NCBI RefSeq assembly: GCF_001612785.1 | Contig: NZ_BDBC01000016.1 | Location: 1-55,263, forward strand | Reading direction: 5' to 3' | DNA from: Nocardia beijingensis NBRC 16342 | GTDB taxonomy: Bacteria; Actinomycetota; Actinomycetes; Mycobacteriales; Mycobacteriaceae | Length of the DNA: 55,263 nucleotides | Part shown: positions 1 through 10,224 of the stretch, one piece after another | Layout of the letters: the number at the start of each line of letters is the position of its first letter | Position numbering within the stretch: position 1 is the first letter of the stretch | The notes under the pieces: generated by a model | What the model saw: only the letters and a program-made list of their open reading frames with translations | Told to the model about the DNA's origin: nothing | Database searches by the model: none | Made by a program: the position numbers and the translations under genes

Positions 1-1320
1 CCGGCCACGGCGGGCGCTCGCCCGCGCCGGTGCGTACACCTCGGGTTTGGGCAACCGCAACAGCCTACTGAAGCGACCGTCCTGTCCGGCGTGCAGCGCC
101 GCGACGGCCTCCGGCTCGTGTCTGGCCGCGTTGGCGATCAGCCCGAACATCAGCAGGGTGATCGCCAGCGACGAGCCACCGGCGGACACCAGCGGCAGCT
201 GCAACCCGGTGACCGGCAGCAGACCGACGACATACCCGATGTTGATCATGGCCTGCCCGGCGATCCACGTGGTCGCCGACGCGGTCAGCAATTGCAGGAA
301 CGGATCCGCCGACCGGGTGGCGATGCGCAGGCCGGTGTAGACGAACAACGCGAAAAGCCCGAGCACCAGCGCGCAGCCGAGGAAGCCCAGCTCCTCTCCG
401 ATGATCGCGAAGATGAAGTCGTTGTGCGCGTTCGGCAGGTAACTCCACTTGGCCCGGCTCTGTCCGAGCCCTCGACCCCAGATCCCACCGTCGGCGAGGG
501 AGTACAGCGCCTGCCGAGCCTGATAGTTGTCGCCCTGCGGGTCCGAACCCGGGTTGAAGAAGGACCGCACCCGATTGGACCGGTAACCCGCGGACATGGC
601 GAGCACGCCCGCGGCGACCACACCGGACACCGCGATCGTCACGAACAGCCGGATCGGAAGGCCGCCGAACCACAGCAGCGCGCCGAGGATGATGCCCACC
701 GCGACCGTGGTGCTGAGATTCGGCTGGACCACGATCAACAGACAGACCAGCACACCCGCCGGGACCAGCGGCACCAGGATGTCGCGCAGACTCGACCCCA
801 TCGCCCGCCGGGAAACCAGCAGGTGCGCCCCCCAGACGATCAGCGTGACCTTCACGACTTCGGACGGCTGCACCGACACCGGGCCGAGCACCAGCCAGCG
901 CCGCGCGCCCTGCACACTGGTGCCGATACCGGGGATGAGCACAAGCGCCAGCGCCAGCACCGAGAGCGCGAACAGCGGGAACGACGCCTGGCGCAGCAGG
1001 CGCAGCGGAACGCGCAGAGCCAGGTAGAACAGCACAGCGCCGATCGCGGCGAACAACGTCTGCTGGATGAACAAGGAGTACGCCGACCCGCCCTCGGCAT
1101 ACTCCACGACTCCGGACGCGGACAGAACCATGACGAGTCCCAGCGCGGTCAGCAGCGTGGCGATCGTGACGACGAGATGGAACGACGCCAGCGGCCGTGC
1201 CAGCCACGAAGCGGGACCGGCCGCCATGCCGCGGCCACGCCGTGGCGGCCCGGCGGCTTCTCGCGCGCCCGCGGTCCGCGCCGCCCTGCCGGTCCAACGC
1301 CTGCCGTTGCCCGAAGTCAC
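1..1320 (-). CDS. ftsW: FtsW, lipid II polymerase/division SEDS protein (3' end outside window)
   Basis: SEDS-family multi-pass membrane glycosyltransferase that polymerises septal peptidoglycan together with the class B PBP encoded upstream. The frame reads ARPLASFHLVV at about residue 41, then membrane segments, and near residues 281-310 the family signature GRGLGQSRAKW followed by LPNAHNDFIFAIIGEE; later LLPVTGLQLPLVSAGG-type sequence closes the core. The C-terminal cytoplasmic tail runs off the left edge, still open at base 1. The first possible start in this frame is GTG at 1320, because a stop lies at 1471-1473 and no ATG, GTG or TTG occurs between. That leaves 121 bases after murD, odd in a cluster where genes otherwise overlap; an ATG at 1227 is a shorter alternative. 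Identity is certain, the N-terminus is not. Confidence 0.93.
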   Translation of the reverse strand, partial: MTSGNGRRWTGRAARTAGAREAAGPPRRGRGMAAGPASWLARPLASFHLVVTIATLLTALGLVMVLSASGVVEYAEGGSAYSLFIQQTLFAAIGAVLFYLALRVPLRLLRQASFPLFALSVLALALVLIPGIGTSVQGARRWLVLGPVSVQPSEVVKVTLIVWGAHLLVSRRAMGSSLRDILVPLVPAGVLVCLLIVVQPNLSTTVAVGIILGALLWFGGLPIRLFVTIAVSGVVAAGVLAMSAGYRSNRVRSFFNPGSDPQGDNYQARQALYSLADGGIWGRGLGQSRAKWSYLPNAHNDFIFAIIGEELGFLGCALVLGLFALFVYTGLRIATRSADPFLQLLTASATTWIAGQAMINIGYVVGLLPVTGLQLPLVSAGGSSLAITLLMFGLIANAARHEPEAVAALHAGQDGRFSRLLRLPKPEVYAPARASARRGR

Positions 1321-1445
1321 GAGGCACCCGCGCTCGACGCCGGTGCGACCACTGAGGCGACGGACGAGCGGACCGCTCGCGCGTGAAAACGACTCGACCG
1401 ACCGGAGCGGGTGTACGTACCCCGCCCGCCCCGGTCGGCGGTCAT
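1317..1445 (-). other. 42-codon mini-ORF bridging murD and ftsW
   Basis: An ATG at 1445 overlaps the murD stop (ATGA), and the frame runs 42 codons to a TGA at 1319-1317 that overlaps the GTG start chosen for ftsW (GTGA). It reads MTADRGGRGTYTRSG at its start and is rich in Arg, Ser and Ala with no recognisable domain. It may be a coupling peptide. It could also be the true N-terminus of FtsW, separated from the rest by a frameshift in the sequence or genome. FtsW N-termini in this group are basic and disordered, so composition does not settle it. Confidence 0.3.
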
Positions 1446-2941
1446 CGCAAACCCCCGATATCGGTGGTGCCTAGATCACGGTCTTCCAAGGCGTGCACCG
1501 CCGCGGCGAAACTGCGGCCGCGGTGGGTGTAGTCGGCGAACATGTCCAGCGACGCGGCGGCGGGAGCCAGCAGCACGGTGTCGCCGCGGCGGGCGAAACC
1601 GGCGGCCGCGCGCACGGCCCGCGCCATGACGGCGTCGGCGGCGGCGGTCCTCGACGCTTCGTCACCCATCCCTGCATCGTCTCCCGCGACCAGCTCGACG
1701 ACGGGGACCTCGGGCGCGTGTCGCGCCAACGCGGCCGCAAGCACCGGCGCGTCGACGCCGATCAGCACCGCCGCGACCAGCCGGTCGGCGACCTCCTCCA
1801 CGAGGTCGTCGACGTGCGCGCCCTTGAGCTGGCCGCCTGCCACCCAGACCACCTGCGGATGCGCCAGGATCGACGAGCGCGCCGCGTGCGGATTGGTGGC
1901 CTTGGAGTCGTCGACGAACTCGACGCCGGACAGCTCGCGCACGAACGCGGCGCGGTGCGGCCCGACCTTGTGCTCGATCAAGCCTTCCCGGACGAACTGC
2001 GGCGCGACGTCGATCGCCCTGGTCAGCGCGGAGGCGGCGAGCGCGTCGGCGACGCCGGCCGGACCGGGCGGGCTGATGTCGCCCACCTCGGCGAGGATCG
2101 CGGCCTTGGTGAACGCGCGGTCGAGCAACTTGCCGTCCACCACGCCGAGTTCACCGTCGGCGGGCACGCCCACCCGGAAGCCGACGGTCCGGCGCGCCTT
2201 GGACTTGCGGGCCAGCGAGGCCGCGACCGGATCGTCCAAGCCGACCACGCCGACCCGGCCGACCAGCGCCCTGGCCTTGGCCGCGGCGTAGGCGTCGAGG
2301 CCGCCGTGCCAATCCAGGTGATCCTCGGCCACGTTCAGGACGACGCCCGCTTCCGGGCGCACCGACGGCGCCCAATGCAGCTGGAACGACGACAGCTCCA
2401 CCGCGAGCACCTGCGGACCCGGATTGCGCCGCAGCGCGTCCAGGATGGGCAGGCCGATGTTGCCGCACGCGACGCTGGCGATGCCGGCCGCGCGCAGGAT
2501 CGAGTGCGTCATCTGGGTGGTGGTGGTCTTGCCGTTGGTGCCGGTGACGACCAGCCACTTGCGGACCGGACCGTAGATCCTGGCCTGATCGACCCACCAG
2601 GAGAACTCCACGTCGCCCCACACCGGCGTGCCCTCCGCGACCGCGGACGCCAGCACCGGCGAGTCCGGCCGCCACCCCGGGCTGGTGATCACCAGCGCGA
2701 ACCGGCTCCAGTCCGCACTCTCCAGTTCCGCGGTGGTGGCCACGTCCAGCCCCAGCCCGGCCGCCTCGGCCAGGGCCGAGGCCCCGCCGTCGGTCACCAC
2801 CGGACGCGCGCCGATGTCGCGCAGCGGTTCCACCAGCGAGCGTCCCGACACGCCCCAGCCCGCGACCAGGACGTCGCGTCCGCGCAGGAATTCCAGCATG
2901 GGCCCCGGTGTGCGCAGAGCGCGCGGAGAATGTTCGACCAT
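1442..2941 (-). CDS. murD: MurD, UDP-N-acetylmuramoyl-L-alanine--D-glutamate ligase
   Basis: Cytoplasmic Mur ligase that adds D-glutamate to UDP-MurNAc-L-Ala using ATP. The 499-residue product has the N-terminal Rossmann-like domain (VLVAGWGVSG near 24), the ATP loop TGTNGKTTTT at about 133-142, NVAEDHLDWHG in the central domain, and DDSKATNPHAA plus LLAPAAASLDMF in the C-terminal domain. Normal length for actinobacteria. It follows mraY by five bases. I chose ATG 2941 because GGTGAG lies just upstream. GTG 2950 would overlap the mraY stop by four bases, and ATG 2899 would match shorter mycobacterial starts. Middle gene of the murE-murF-mraY-murD-ftsW run. Confidence 0.95.
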   Translation of the reverse strand: MVEHSPRALRTPGPMLEFLRGRDVLVAGWGVSGRSLVEPLRDIGARPVVTDGGASALAEAAGLGLDVATTAELESADWSRFALVITSPGWRPDSPVLASAVAEGTPVWGDVEFSWWVDQARIYGPVRKWLVVTGTNGKTTTTQMTHSILRAAGIASVACGNIGLPILDALRRNPGPQVLAVELSSFQLHWAPSVRPEAGVVLNVAEDHLDWHGGLDAYAAAKARALVGRVGVVGLDDPVAASLARKSKARRTVGFRVGVPADGELGVVDGKLLDRAFTKAAILAEVGDISPPGPAGVADALAASALTRAIDVAPQFVREGLIEHKVGPHRAAFVRELSGVEFVDDSKATNPHAARSSILAHPQVVWVAGGQLKGAHVDDLVEEVADRLVAAVLIGVDAPVLAAALARHAPEVPVVELVAGDDAGMGDEASRTAAADAVMARAVRAAAGFARRGDTVLLAPAAASLDMFADYTHRGRSFAAAVHALEDRDLGTTDIGGLR

Positions 2942-2946
2942 CTCGC

Positions 2947-4023
2947 TCACCCGACCGCGGAGAGGTATTCGCTGTAGAACAGCCCGAGCCCGACGGCGGA
3001 GGCCATCGCGGCCAGGAGCCAGAATCTGATGATCACCGTCGTCTCGGCCCATTTGCTGAGCTCGAAGTGATGGTGGAACGGCGCCATCTTGAACAACCGG
3101 TTGCGCGTGGTGCGGAAGACCGCGACCTGCAGCACCACCGACGCCGTCTCGGCGACGAACAGCGCGCCGATGACGATCATCAGCAGTTCGGTGCGGGTGG
3201 TGATGGACAGGCCCGCCAGCAGGCCGCCGAGCGCGAGCGAACCGGTGTCGCCCATGAAGATCTTGGCCGGTGCGGCGTTCCACCACAGGAACCCGACGCA
3301 GGCCGCCGCGCCGGCGGCGCAGACCAGGGCGAGATCCAGTGGATCGCGCACGTTGTAGCAGCCGGTCTCCGGCTTGGTCTCGCAGGCGTGGTAGTACTGC
3401 CAGAACGTGATGATCACGTAGCCGCCCAGCACCAGGCTCATCGATCCGGCGGCCAGTCCGTCGAGCCCGTCGGTGAGGTTCACCGCGTTCGACCAGGCCA
3501 CGACAACGAAGCAGACGAACACCAGGAACACGACCACGCCCATGGTCACCGTGCTGATGTCGCGCACGTAGGACAGGTGCCTGCTGGCGGGCGTCAGCCC
3601 GCTGCCGCCGCGGAACTGCAAGGCGAGGATGCCGAAGATCACGGCCGATGACAGCTGGCCGAGATACTTGCCCGCCGCGGTCAGGCCGAGGTTGCGCTGC
3701 TTGCGGATCTTGATGAAGTCGTCGACGAAGCCCACCGCGCCCAGCGCCGTGGCCAGTCCGAGCACGAGCAACGCCGACGCCGACGGGCCGTCGGCGTCGT
3801 AACCGATGCCGATCAGGTGCGAACCCAGGTAACCGGCCCACATGCCGACCAGGATGGCGACGCCGCCCATCGTCGGGGTGCCGCGCTTGGCCTGGTGGCT
3901 GGCGGGACCGTCGACCCGGATCTCCTGCCCGAAGCCCTGCTTGGCGAACAACCGGATCAGCAGCGGGGTGAGCAGGATCGAGACCGTCAGCGCGATCGCC
4001 GCGGCGAAGAGAATCTGTCTCAT
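2947..4023 (-). CDS. mraY: MraY, phospho-MurNAc-pentapeptide transferase
   Basis: Integral membrane enzyme that moves phospho-MurNAc-pentapeptide from UDP onto undecaprenyl phosphate, giving lipid I. The 358-residue protein is almost entirely hydrophobic helices and carries the family motifs: [12 protein letters not shown] near 43-54, the catalytic DD pair at 101-102, NLTDGLDGL at 182-190, [12 protein letters not shown] near 256-267 and the histidine cluster PFHHHFE near 315. The ATG at 4023 overlaps the murF stop by four bases (ATGA), so translation is probably coupled. Length and motif set are standard. Confidence 0.97.
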   Translation of the reverse strand: MRQILFAAAIALTVSILLTPLLIRLFAKQGFGQEIRVDGPASHQAKRGTPTMGGVAILVGMWAGYLGSHLIGIGYDADGPSASALLVLGLATALGAVGFVDDFIKIRKQRNLGLTAAGKYLGQLSSAVIFGILALQFRGGSGLTPASRHLSYVRDISTVTMGVVVFLVFVCFVVVAWSNAVNLTDGLDGLAAGSMSLVLGGYVIITFWQYYHACETKPETGCYNVRDPLDLALVCAAGAAACVGFLWWNAAPAKIFMGDTGSLALGGLLAGLSITTRTELLMIVIGALFVAETASVVLQVAVFRTTRNRLFKMAPFHHHFELSKWAETTVIIRFWLLAAMASAVGLGLFYSEYLSAVG

Positions 4024-5558
4024 CCTGCTGCCTCCGTGTCCTGTCCCACCCCGTTGTTCACCGCGCCGCCGCGTGCGGCCACGGCGCTCGGGTCGGTCAG
4101 ATGCTCGGCGACCTCCCACAGACCGACCGACTTCGATGCCTTGACCAGCACCACGTCACCGGGGGCCACTTCCTGTTCGAGCAGCGCGATCGCCGCCGCG
4201 ATGTCCGGCACGATCACCGATTCCTCGCCCCACGACCCCTCCATCACCGCGCCCTGGTGCAGCGCGCGAGCGGGCCGCCCCGTGCCGACCACGACCACCC
4301 GGCTGACGTCCAGCCGCACCGCGAGCCGCCCGATGGCGTCGTGCTCGATGACGGATTCCTCGCCGAGCTCGCCCATCTCGCCGAGCACCGCCCAGCTGCG
4401 CCGCGGCGTCTCGGCCGCGCGCGCCATGCTCACCAGCGCTTTGAGCGCGGCGCGGACCGAGTCCGGATTGGCGTTGTAGGAGTCGTTGACGACGGTGATG
4501 CCGTCCGCGGTGGTGCGCACGTCCATCCGGCGGGCGGAGGCGGCGCGCGCGCCGGACAGCGCCGCGACGACGGTGTCGAGGTCGGCGCCGCATTCCAGCG
4601 CGACCGCGATCGCCGACAGCGCGTTGCCCACGTGGTGCTCGCCGTGCACGGCCAGACGCACCTTGGCGCTGCCCGCGGGCGTGTGCACGGTGAATTCGGC
4701 CCTGGCCTGGTCGTCGAGCCTGATGTCGGTGGCACGCACGTCCGCGGTCGCGGCCTGGCCGACCGTCACCACCCGCGCCGACGTGCGCGTGGCCATCGCG
4801 GCGACCTGGGGATCGTCGGCGTTGAGCACGGCGAGCCCGGTGGGCGGCAGCGCCTCGACCAGCTCGCCCTTGGTCTTGGCGATGGCCTCGCGGCTGCCGA
4901 ACTCGCCGAGATGCGCGGTGCCCACGTTGAGCACCACGCCGATGCCCGGCGGCGCCACTTCGGCCAGCGCCGCGATGTGGCCCGGCCCGCGCGCGGACAT
5001 CTCCAGCACCAGGAAACGGGTGCCCGCGTCGGCGCGCAACGCCGTCCACGGGTGGCCGAGTTCGTTGTTGAACGACCCCGGCGGCGCCACCACCGTGCCC
5101 AGCGGCGCGAGGACGGCGGCCAGCAGATCCTTGGTGGAGGTCTTGCCGGAGGAGCCGGTGACGCCGACGACGGTCAGCCCGCCCGCGGCGACGAGACGCG
5201 ACACGCTGGCGCGGGCGAGCGCGGCGAGCGCGGCCAGCACGGCGGCGCCGGAACCGTCCGCGTCATGGCTGAGCGCGACCGAAGTCGACGGCACGCCGCC
5301 GCGGTTCGGCGCGACGACGATGGCGGGCACGCCGACCGGCCGCGCGGCCAGCACCGCCACCGCGCCCGCGGCGATCGCCGCGCCCGCGTAGTCGTGGCCG
5401 TCGGAGCGCTCGCCCGGCAGCGCCAGGAACAGATCGCCGGAACCGATTCGGCGCGAATCGAATTCCACCGCGCCGGTCACTCGCACCTCCGGGTCGGCGA
5501 CGTCGTGCAGCGTGCCGCCGACGACGTCCGCGATCTCCCGCAGTGTCATCTCGATCAT
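4020..5558 (-). CDS. murF: MurF, UDP-MurNAc-tripeptide--D-Ala-D-Ala ligase
   Basis: Cytoplasmic ligase adding D-Ala-D-Ala to complete the UDP-MurNAc pentapeptide. The 512-residue product shows the N-terminal substrate domain ([18 protein letters not shown] near 33-50), the ATP loop [12 protein letters not shown] at about 132-143, LNADDPQVA in the central domain and [17 protein letters not shown] with LGEMGELG in the C-terminal domain. Start ATG 5558 overlaps the murE stop (ATGA) and its own stop overlaps the mraY start, so murE, murF and mraY form a coupled run. Confidence 0.96.
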   Translation of the reverse strand: MIEMTLREIADVVGGTLHDVADPEVRVTGAVEFDSRRIGSGDLFLALPGERSDGHDYAGAAIAAGAVAVLAARPVGVPAIVVAPNRGGVPSTSVALSHDADGSGAAVLAALAALARASVSRLVAAGGLTVVGVTGSSGKTSTKDLLAAVLAPLGTVVAPPGSFNNELGHPWTALRADAGTRFLVLEMSARGPGHIAALAEVAPPGIGVVLNVGTAHLGEFGSREAIAKTKGELVEALPPTGLAVLNADDPQVAAMATRTSARVVTVGQAATADVRATDIRLDDQARAEFTVHTPAGSAKVRLAVHGEHHVGNALSAIAVALECGADLDTVVAALSGARAASARRMDVRTTADGITVVNDSYNANPDSVRAALKALVSMARAAETPRRSWAVLGEMGELGEESVIEHDAIGRLAVRLDVSRVVVVGTGRPARALHQGAVMEGSWGEESVIVPDIAAAIALLEQEVAPGDVVLVKASKSVGLWEVAEHLTDPSAVAARGGAVNNGVGQDTEAAG

Positions 5559-7138
5559 GAAACCGTCAAGTCCTCCGCGTGGTTACCTTGCGGACTGCGT
5601 CTTTCCAATGCGGCCGCGAGTACGTCGCGGTCGTCGAAGGGGTGCTTCACGCCCTGGATCTCCTGCCCTGCCTCATGTCCCTTGCCCGCGATCAGCACCA
5701 CGTCGCCGGGGCGCGCCCAGGCCACCGCGGCGGCGATGGCTTCGGCTCGGTCACCGATCTCCCGCACCTCACCGCGTTCGGCCTCGGCGACCTCCAGCGC
5801 ACCGGAGCGCATGGCGGCGCGGATGGCCGCCGGGTCCTCGGTGCGCGGGTTGTCGTCGGTGATGATCAGCAGGTCGGCGCCCCGCGCGCCCACCGCGCCC
5901 ATCAGCGGCCGCTTCGCCGCGTCCCGATCGCCGCCCGCGCCGACCACCACCGCGAGCCGTCCCGCGGTGTCCGCCGCGAGATGCCCTCGCAGCGTGGCGA
6001 TCACGGACTCCAGCGCAGCGGGCTTGTGCGCGTAGTCGACGATCGCCAGGAAGTCCTGTCCGCGCTCCACCCGCTGCATGCGGCCCGGCACGTCCACGGT
6101 CGCCAGCGCCGGTGCCGCGACCGACGGCTCGACGCCCGCCGCGGCGCACACCGCCACCGCCAGCAGGCCGTTGGCGACGTTGTAATGGCCGGGAAGCCGC
6201 AGCCGCACGGGAATCTCGCCGCGCGGACCGGCCGCGGTGAAGTCCTGTTCGCCGCCGTGCGCCGACACCGCCCCCGCGACACTCCAGGCGGCGGTCCCGG
6301 TGGTCGACACGGTGACCGGATCGGGCAGGCCCGCGGCCAGCCGCCGCCCCCACTCGTCGTCGACGCAGACCACGCTGGTGCGCGCCGCGACCGGCGAATC
6401 CGGTTCGAACAGCTTGCGTTTGGCGGCGAAGTAGTCCTCGAAGTCGGCGTGGAAGTCGAGGTGGTCCTGGGACAGGTTGGTGAACGCGCCCACCGCGAAC
6501 CGCACCCCGTCCACCCGGCCCAGCGTCAGCGCGTGGCTGGACACCTCCATCACCACCGCGTCCACGCCCTGCTCGACCATCAGCGCGAACATCGCGTGCA
6601 ACTGCGGCGCCTCCGGAGTGGTCAGCGCGCTCGGCACCCGCCTGCCGCCGATCCTGGTCTCGATGGTGCCGATCAGCGCGGTGGACAGCCCCGCGGCGGC
6701 CAGTCCCGCCTCGACCAGATAGGAGGTCGTGGTCTTGCCCGAGGTGCCGGTGATCCCGACGATGCGCAGTCGCTCCGAGGGGTTGCCATAGATCGTGGCC
6801 GACAGCTCGCCGAGCACCGCTCTCGGGTTCTCCCGCACCAGCACGGGCACCTCGAGCGGACCGGCCAGCTCCGCGCCCGCCGCGTCGGTCAGCACCGCCA
6901 CCGCGCCGCGGGCGACGGCGTCGCGCGCGAAACGCGCTCCGTGCGCGCGGGCTCCGGGCAGTGCGGCGAACAGGTCACCGGGCAACACGGCGTCCGAGCG
7001 CTGCTCGATGCCGGTGACCGGCACGTCACGCGCAGCCGATCCGGGGCTCGTCGCGGCCCCGATGACAGCGGCCAGCGACGCCAGCGGCGTCGACGGCGAA
7101 TGCTCTGGCCGCAATGCGCGCGGTTGACCGGACTGCAC
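5555..7138 (-). CDS. murE: MurE, UDP-MurNAc-L-Ala-D-Glu--meso-diaminopimelate ligase
   Basis: Adds the third stem-peptide residue. Of 527 residues, the ATP loop is [12 protein letters not shown] at about 128-139, MEVSSHAL lies in the central domain, VDYAHKP in the C-terminal part, and DNPRTEDP at about 429-436. DNPR is the established signature for meso-diaminopimelate rather than lysine, which fits a DAP-containing actinomycete wall. The start is GTG 7138, preceded by AAAGGAG with a ten-base spacer. A 293-base gap separates it from pbpB. That gap holds no convincing gene, and AGGTTA at 7177-7182 (TAACCT on the minus strand) could be a -10 of an internal promoter. Confidence 0.96.
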   Translation of the reverse strand: MQSGQPRALRPEHSPSTPLASLAAVIGAATSPGSAARDVPVTGIEQRSDAVLPGDLFAALPGARAHGARFARDAVARGAVAVLTDAAGAELAGPLEVPVLVRENPRAVLGELSATIYGNPSERLRIVGITGTSGKTTTSYLVEAGLAAAGLSTALIGTIETRIGGRRVPSALTTPEAPQLHAMFALMVEQGVDAVVMEVSSHALTLGRVDGVRFAVGAFTNLSQDHLDFHADFEDYFAAKRKLFEPDSPVAARTSVVCVDDEWGRRLAAGLPDPVTVSTTGTAAWSVAGAVSAHGGEQDFTAAGPRGEIPVRLRLPGHYNVANGLLAVAVCAAAGVEPSVAAPALATVDVPGRMQRVERGQDFLAIVDYAHKPAALESVIATLRGHLAADTAGRLAVVVGAGGDRDAAKRPLMGAVGARGADLLIITDDNPRTEDPAAIRAAMRSGALEVAEAERGEVREIGDRAEAIAAAVAWARPGDVVLIAGKGHEAGQEIQGVKHPFDDRDVLAAALERRSPQGNHAEDLTVS

Positions 7139-7413
7139 AGAAACCAGGCTCCTTTCGGGGGCGGCGATCGACGTGTCAGGTTACCGGCGACCGGTCACGG
7201 CGGGACCATGCGCCCCGTCGCAAAGCCGGGGAAGTCGCCCACCGCACCCTACGGGTTCGCCCGCCCGGCCCTGACCGCGCCACGCGGCACCCGGACGCCA
7301 TCGGTCGACGACGCGGCGCGTACCGGGGGCCGCCACGCGTCTCCGGCCCTCGAACACCGCACTCACCTGCTGTTTCCTCCGCATACATCCGTTCTCGCCG
7401 CTACCGCTCGCCC

Positions 7414-7427
7414 ACCCCGGGAGGGGT
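7414..7427 (-). terminator. Weak hairpin just after pbpB
   Basis: Five-base stem (ACCCC/GGGGT, four-base loop) begins five bases after the pbpB stop. It has no T-rich tail. It may slow transcription between pbpB and murE or may be chance. Confidence 0.2.
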
Positions 7428-7431
7428 CCGA

Positions 7432-9327
7432 TCACCCTGCCTGCAAGACGAATTGCCTGGACGGCTGGGCCGACGGCGGGATGCGGTCGCGTTGCAGCGC
7501 CCAGGACGCGATGTTGTGGAACAGCGGCGCCACCGACCCGCCCCCGGAGCCGTCGGAACTGCGGACGGGCGCGTCGAGCATGAGCCCGATCACGTACCGC
7601 GGATTCTCCGCAGGAACCATGCCCGCGAACGTGATCCAGAAGGACGACGTGGAGTAGCACCGGCAATTGCGATCGACCTTCTGCGCGGTACCGGTCTTGC
7701 CCGCCACCTGGTAACCCGTGATGGCCGCAGGCCATCCGGTGCCGTTCTGATTGGCGTTCATCGGGTCACGCTGCACCACCGCCTGGAACATCGTGCGCAA
7801 GGTGGCGGCGGTCTGCTTGCTCACCACCCGCACGCCGTCGGGCTGGGTCTCCTCGGTGCGGGTGCCGTCCGGGGCGATCTTCGCCCGGACGATCCGGGGC
7901 GGGATGCGGACGCCGTCGTTCGCGATGGCCTGGTACATCCCGGCCATCTGCAGCGTCGTCATCGAAAGGCCCTGGCCGATGGGGAGATTGGCGAAGGTGC
8001 CGCCGGACCACTGATCACGGTCCGGCATCAGGCCCGCGCTCTCGCCCGGCAAGCCGATGCCCGTGCGCTGCCCGAGCCCGAACCGGTGCGCCATGTCGGC
8101 GAAGCGGTCCTCGCCCACGCGCTGCGCGAGCATCAGCGTGCCCACATTGGAGGACCTGCCGAAAATTCCGGTGGTCGTGTAGGGCTCGACGCCGTGCGAC
8201 CACGCGTCGTGCACCGTGACCCCGGCCATCTGGATCGCGCCGGGCACCTGATGCACCTCGTCCGGATCGGTCAGGCCGTACTCGATGGACGCCGCCGCCG
8301 TGACGATCTTGTTCACCGAGCCGGGCTCGAACACGTCCGTGACCGAAGGATTGCTCAGCTGGGCATTGGCCCATTTCTGCGGTCCCAGGTCGGGATTGAA
8401 CGTGTTGTCGTTGGCCATCGCCAAGACCTGCCCGGTCTTGGCGTCCAGGACGACGGCCGAGGCGGAACCGGCACCGGAGACGTCTTTGGCCTGCTGCACC
8501 TGCTGCTGTACGTAGTACTGCAGATCGGAATCCAGGGTGAGCTCCACCGTCGATCCGTTGACGGCCGGCTGTTCGTCGCGCCAGCTGCCGGGGATCACCG
8601 CGCCGTCGGAACCGCGATCGTAGGTGTGCGATCCGTCGGTACCGGCCAGCACCGAGTCCAGCGACGACTCCAGCCCGATCTGCCCGTGGCCGTCCCAGCC
8701 GACGGCGCCGACGACATTCGCCGCCAGCGACCCGCCGGGATACACCCGGGGAAACTGCTGATCGCTGCCCACTTGCGGGTACTTCTCGGTGATCTCGTCC
8801 GCGACGCGGGGATCCACGTTCTGGGCCAGGAACACGAATTGCTCGTCACTGTTCAGCTTGGCGAGCAGGTCCGCTTCCGCGGGCGCGTCCTTGCCGAGCT
8901 TCTCGTGGATGGTGCGCGCGATGTCGCGCAGCCGCTGGTCCGGATCGGGCGCCTTGTCGTTCTTGGCCTTGGCGTCGGCCAGCTCCTTGCGGACGGCGAC
9001 CGGCCGGAAATGCAGTTTCTTCGCCGACACGGTGAAGGCGAGCGCCTTGCCGTAGCGGTCGGTGATCGGCCCGCGAGTGGCCGGATCGGGCTGATGGGTG
9101 GTGCGCTGGCTGGCCGCCTGCGCCGACAGTCCCGGCGCGGCGATGCTCTGCACCCACAGCAGTTGCAGCGCGACGACGGCGAGCGCGACGAACATCACCA
9201 CTCGTCCGACGCCGAGGCGCAACCGCAGCGGACCGTCCGGGACAGCGGAACGGGGAGCCCGCGCGCCCGCCGTGCGGGGCGCCGACGACCCGCGCCGCGG
9301 ACGCGGCGCGGGCCTGGGATGGGTCAC
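7432..9327 (-). CDS. ftsI: PbpB/FtsI, class B penicillin-binding protein (septal transpeptidase)
   Basis: Septal DD-transpeptidase working with FtsW. The 631-residue protein has a basic Pro/Arg-rich cytoplasmic tail, one membrane anchor at about 40-62 (RVVMFVALAVVALQLLWV), a dimerisation/pedestal domain, and a transpeptidase domain with SVNK at 337-340 (catalytic Ser337), SSN at 392-394 and KTGTA at 544-548. The start ATG 9327 overlaps the upstream FtsL-like gene stop by four bases. The two cysteines in NCRCYSTSS after KTGTA resemble those of mycobacterial PbpB. All catalytic motifs are intact. Confidence 0.96.
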   Translation of the reverse strand: MTHPRPAPRPRRGSSAPRTAGARAPRSAVPDGPLRLRLGVGRVVMFVALAVVALQLLWVQSIAAPGLSAQAASQRTTHQPDPATRGPITDRYGKALAFTVSAKKLHFRPVAVRKELADAKAKNDKAPDPDQRLRDIARTIHEKLGKDAPAEADLLAKLNSDEQFVFLAQNVDPRVADEITEKYPQVGSDQQFPRVYPGGSLAANVVGAVGWDGHGQIGLESSLDSVLAGTDGSHTYDRGSDGAVIPGSWRDEQPAVNGSTVELTLDSDLQYYVQQQVQQAKDVSGAGSASAVVLDAKTGQVLAMANDNTFNPDLGPQKWANAQLSNPSVTDVFEPGSVNKIVTAAASIEYGLTDPDEVHQVPGAIQMAGVTVHDAWSHGVEPYTTTGIFGRSSNVGTLMLAQRVGEDRFADMAHRFGLGQRTGIGLPGESAGLMPDRDQWSGGTFANLPIGQGLSMTTLQMAGMYQAIANDGVRIPPRIVRAKIAPDGTRTEETQPDGVRVVSKQTAATLRTMFQAVVQRDPMNANQNGTGWPAAITGYQVAGKTGTAQKVDRNCRCYSTSSFWITFAGMVPAENPRYVIGLMLDAPVRSSDGSGGGSVAPLFHNIASWALQRDRIPPSAQPSRQFVLQAG

Positions 9328-10103
9328 TGCGGCACTCCGTCGGGCGCCGCCTCCGGCGCCTGCGCGGCTTCCTGCTGTGGCGCCGGTTCCGTCGGCGGCT
9401 GCGGCGCGGCGGCCCGCGGCGCGGCCGACGGTCCTGGCAGCGGCGGATTGATCGCCGGGGTCGGGCTCGGGCTCGCCGGCGTGGGTACCGCGTTGACCTG
9501 CGCGTTGTTCTGTGCTGCCTGGTTCGGCTGACCCGGCGCCGGAGCACCGGGCGTGGTGGTGACCGGCACCACCCGCTCCCCGCGCGGCGACCGCGCGGAA
9601 GGCGAGGCGTTCAGCGGCGGCACAGGAGTGCCTTCCGCCGGGGCGGGCTTGCCGATCACCGTGACCGAGCCATCCGGGCCGACCAGCAGGCGAGCCGGGT
9701 CCTTGGCGGGGATCATGCCCAGCTCCCGCGCCCGCAGGGCCAGCTCGGGCGCCGAATCGGCGACCTCGACCTCACGCTGCAGGGCCGCGCGCTCGTCGGC
9801 CAGCCGCCGGTTCGTCGCCCGCGCGTCGCCGAGCTGGTAGCTGTCCTCGGCGGCCCTGGTGGTCAGCAGCAAAGTCAGCGCGAGACCGCAACCCAGCAGG
9901 GCGATGATCGCCGTGACGAACGGGATGCGCGCCGCCATCGCCGAGCGCCGCACGGCGGGCAGGAAAGCGCCGTCCGACCCGCTCTCGCGCATGCGCCGCC
10001 GCGCGTAGGCGCGCTGCGCCGCGCCCGACTTCACCCGCTCGGCGTCCTGGACCCGCCGGGCGACCCGGCCCGGCGCTTCGACGGTCCGCGTCCGCACGCT
10101 CAT
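9324..10103 (-). CDS. FtsL-like single-pass division protein (Rv2164c type)
   Basis: Bitopic membrane protein of the divisome. The 259 residues comprise a basic cytoplasmic segment (1-58), one transmembrane helix at about 61-81 (FVTAIIALLGCGLALTLLL), a short periplasmic coiled coil at 85-125 (LADERAALQREVEVADSAPE) and a long Pro/Ala/Gln-rich disordered tail (150-259). Position between rsmH and pbpB plus this topology identify it as the FtsL counterpart. The start is ATG 10103, because GGAGGAGG stands eight bases upstream at about 10111-10119; longer readings upstream run through the intergenic region. The extended proline-rich tail is typical of mycobacterial and nocardial versions. Confidence 0.85.
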   Translation of the reverse strand: MSVRTRTVEAPGRVARRVQDAERVKSGAAQRAYARRRMRESGSDGAFLPAVRRSAMAARIPFVTAIIALLGCGLALTLLLTTRAAEDSYQLGDARATNRRLADERAALQREVEVADSAPELALRARELGMIPAKDPARLLVGPDGSVTVIGKPAPAEGTPVPPLNASPSARSPRGERVVPVTTTPGAPAPGQPNQAAQNNAQVNAVPTPASPSPTPAINPPLPGPSAAPRAAAPQPPTEPAPQQEAAQAPEAAPDGVPQ

Positions 10104-10224
10104 GAATTCCCCTCCTCCGTCCTCCGGGGACGCCGGGCGGGCACAGCGCTGCGCTGTCTCATCCGGCTTCCGCCACCACTGCGGGACATCCGCATCCGGT
10201 CGGCGCGCCGCGGGCACTGCTCGC

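Noticed and set aside
65..1327. 420-codon frame antisense-shifted within ftsW
   Set aside because: Arg/Gly-rich reading of the same strand in another frame. The ftsW frame shows clear family motifs and runs through the same DNA.
1442..3841. A single 799-codon open frame spanning murD and much of mraY
   Set aside because: The part above 2950 is an out-of-frame reading of mraY; it is open only because of high GC. murD motifs and a ribosome site place the start near 2941.
7139..7431. Possible missing gene between pbpB and murE (mycobacteria have extra genes here)
   Set aside because: Only a 70-codon Arg-rich frame is present, without start signals or domain features; treated as spacer.
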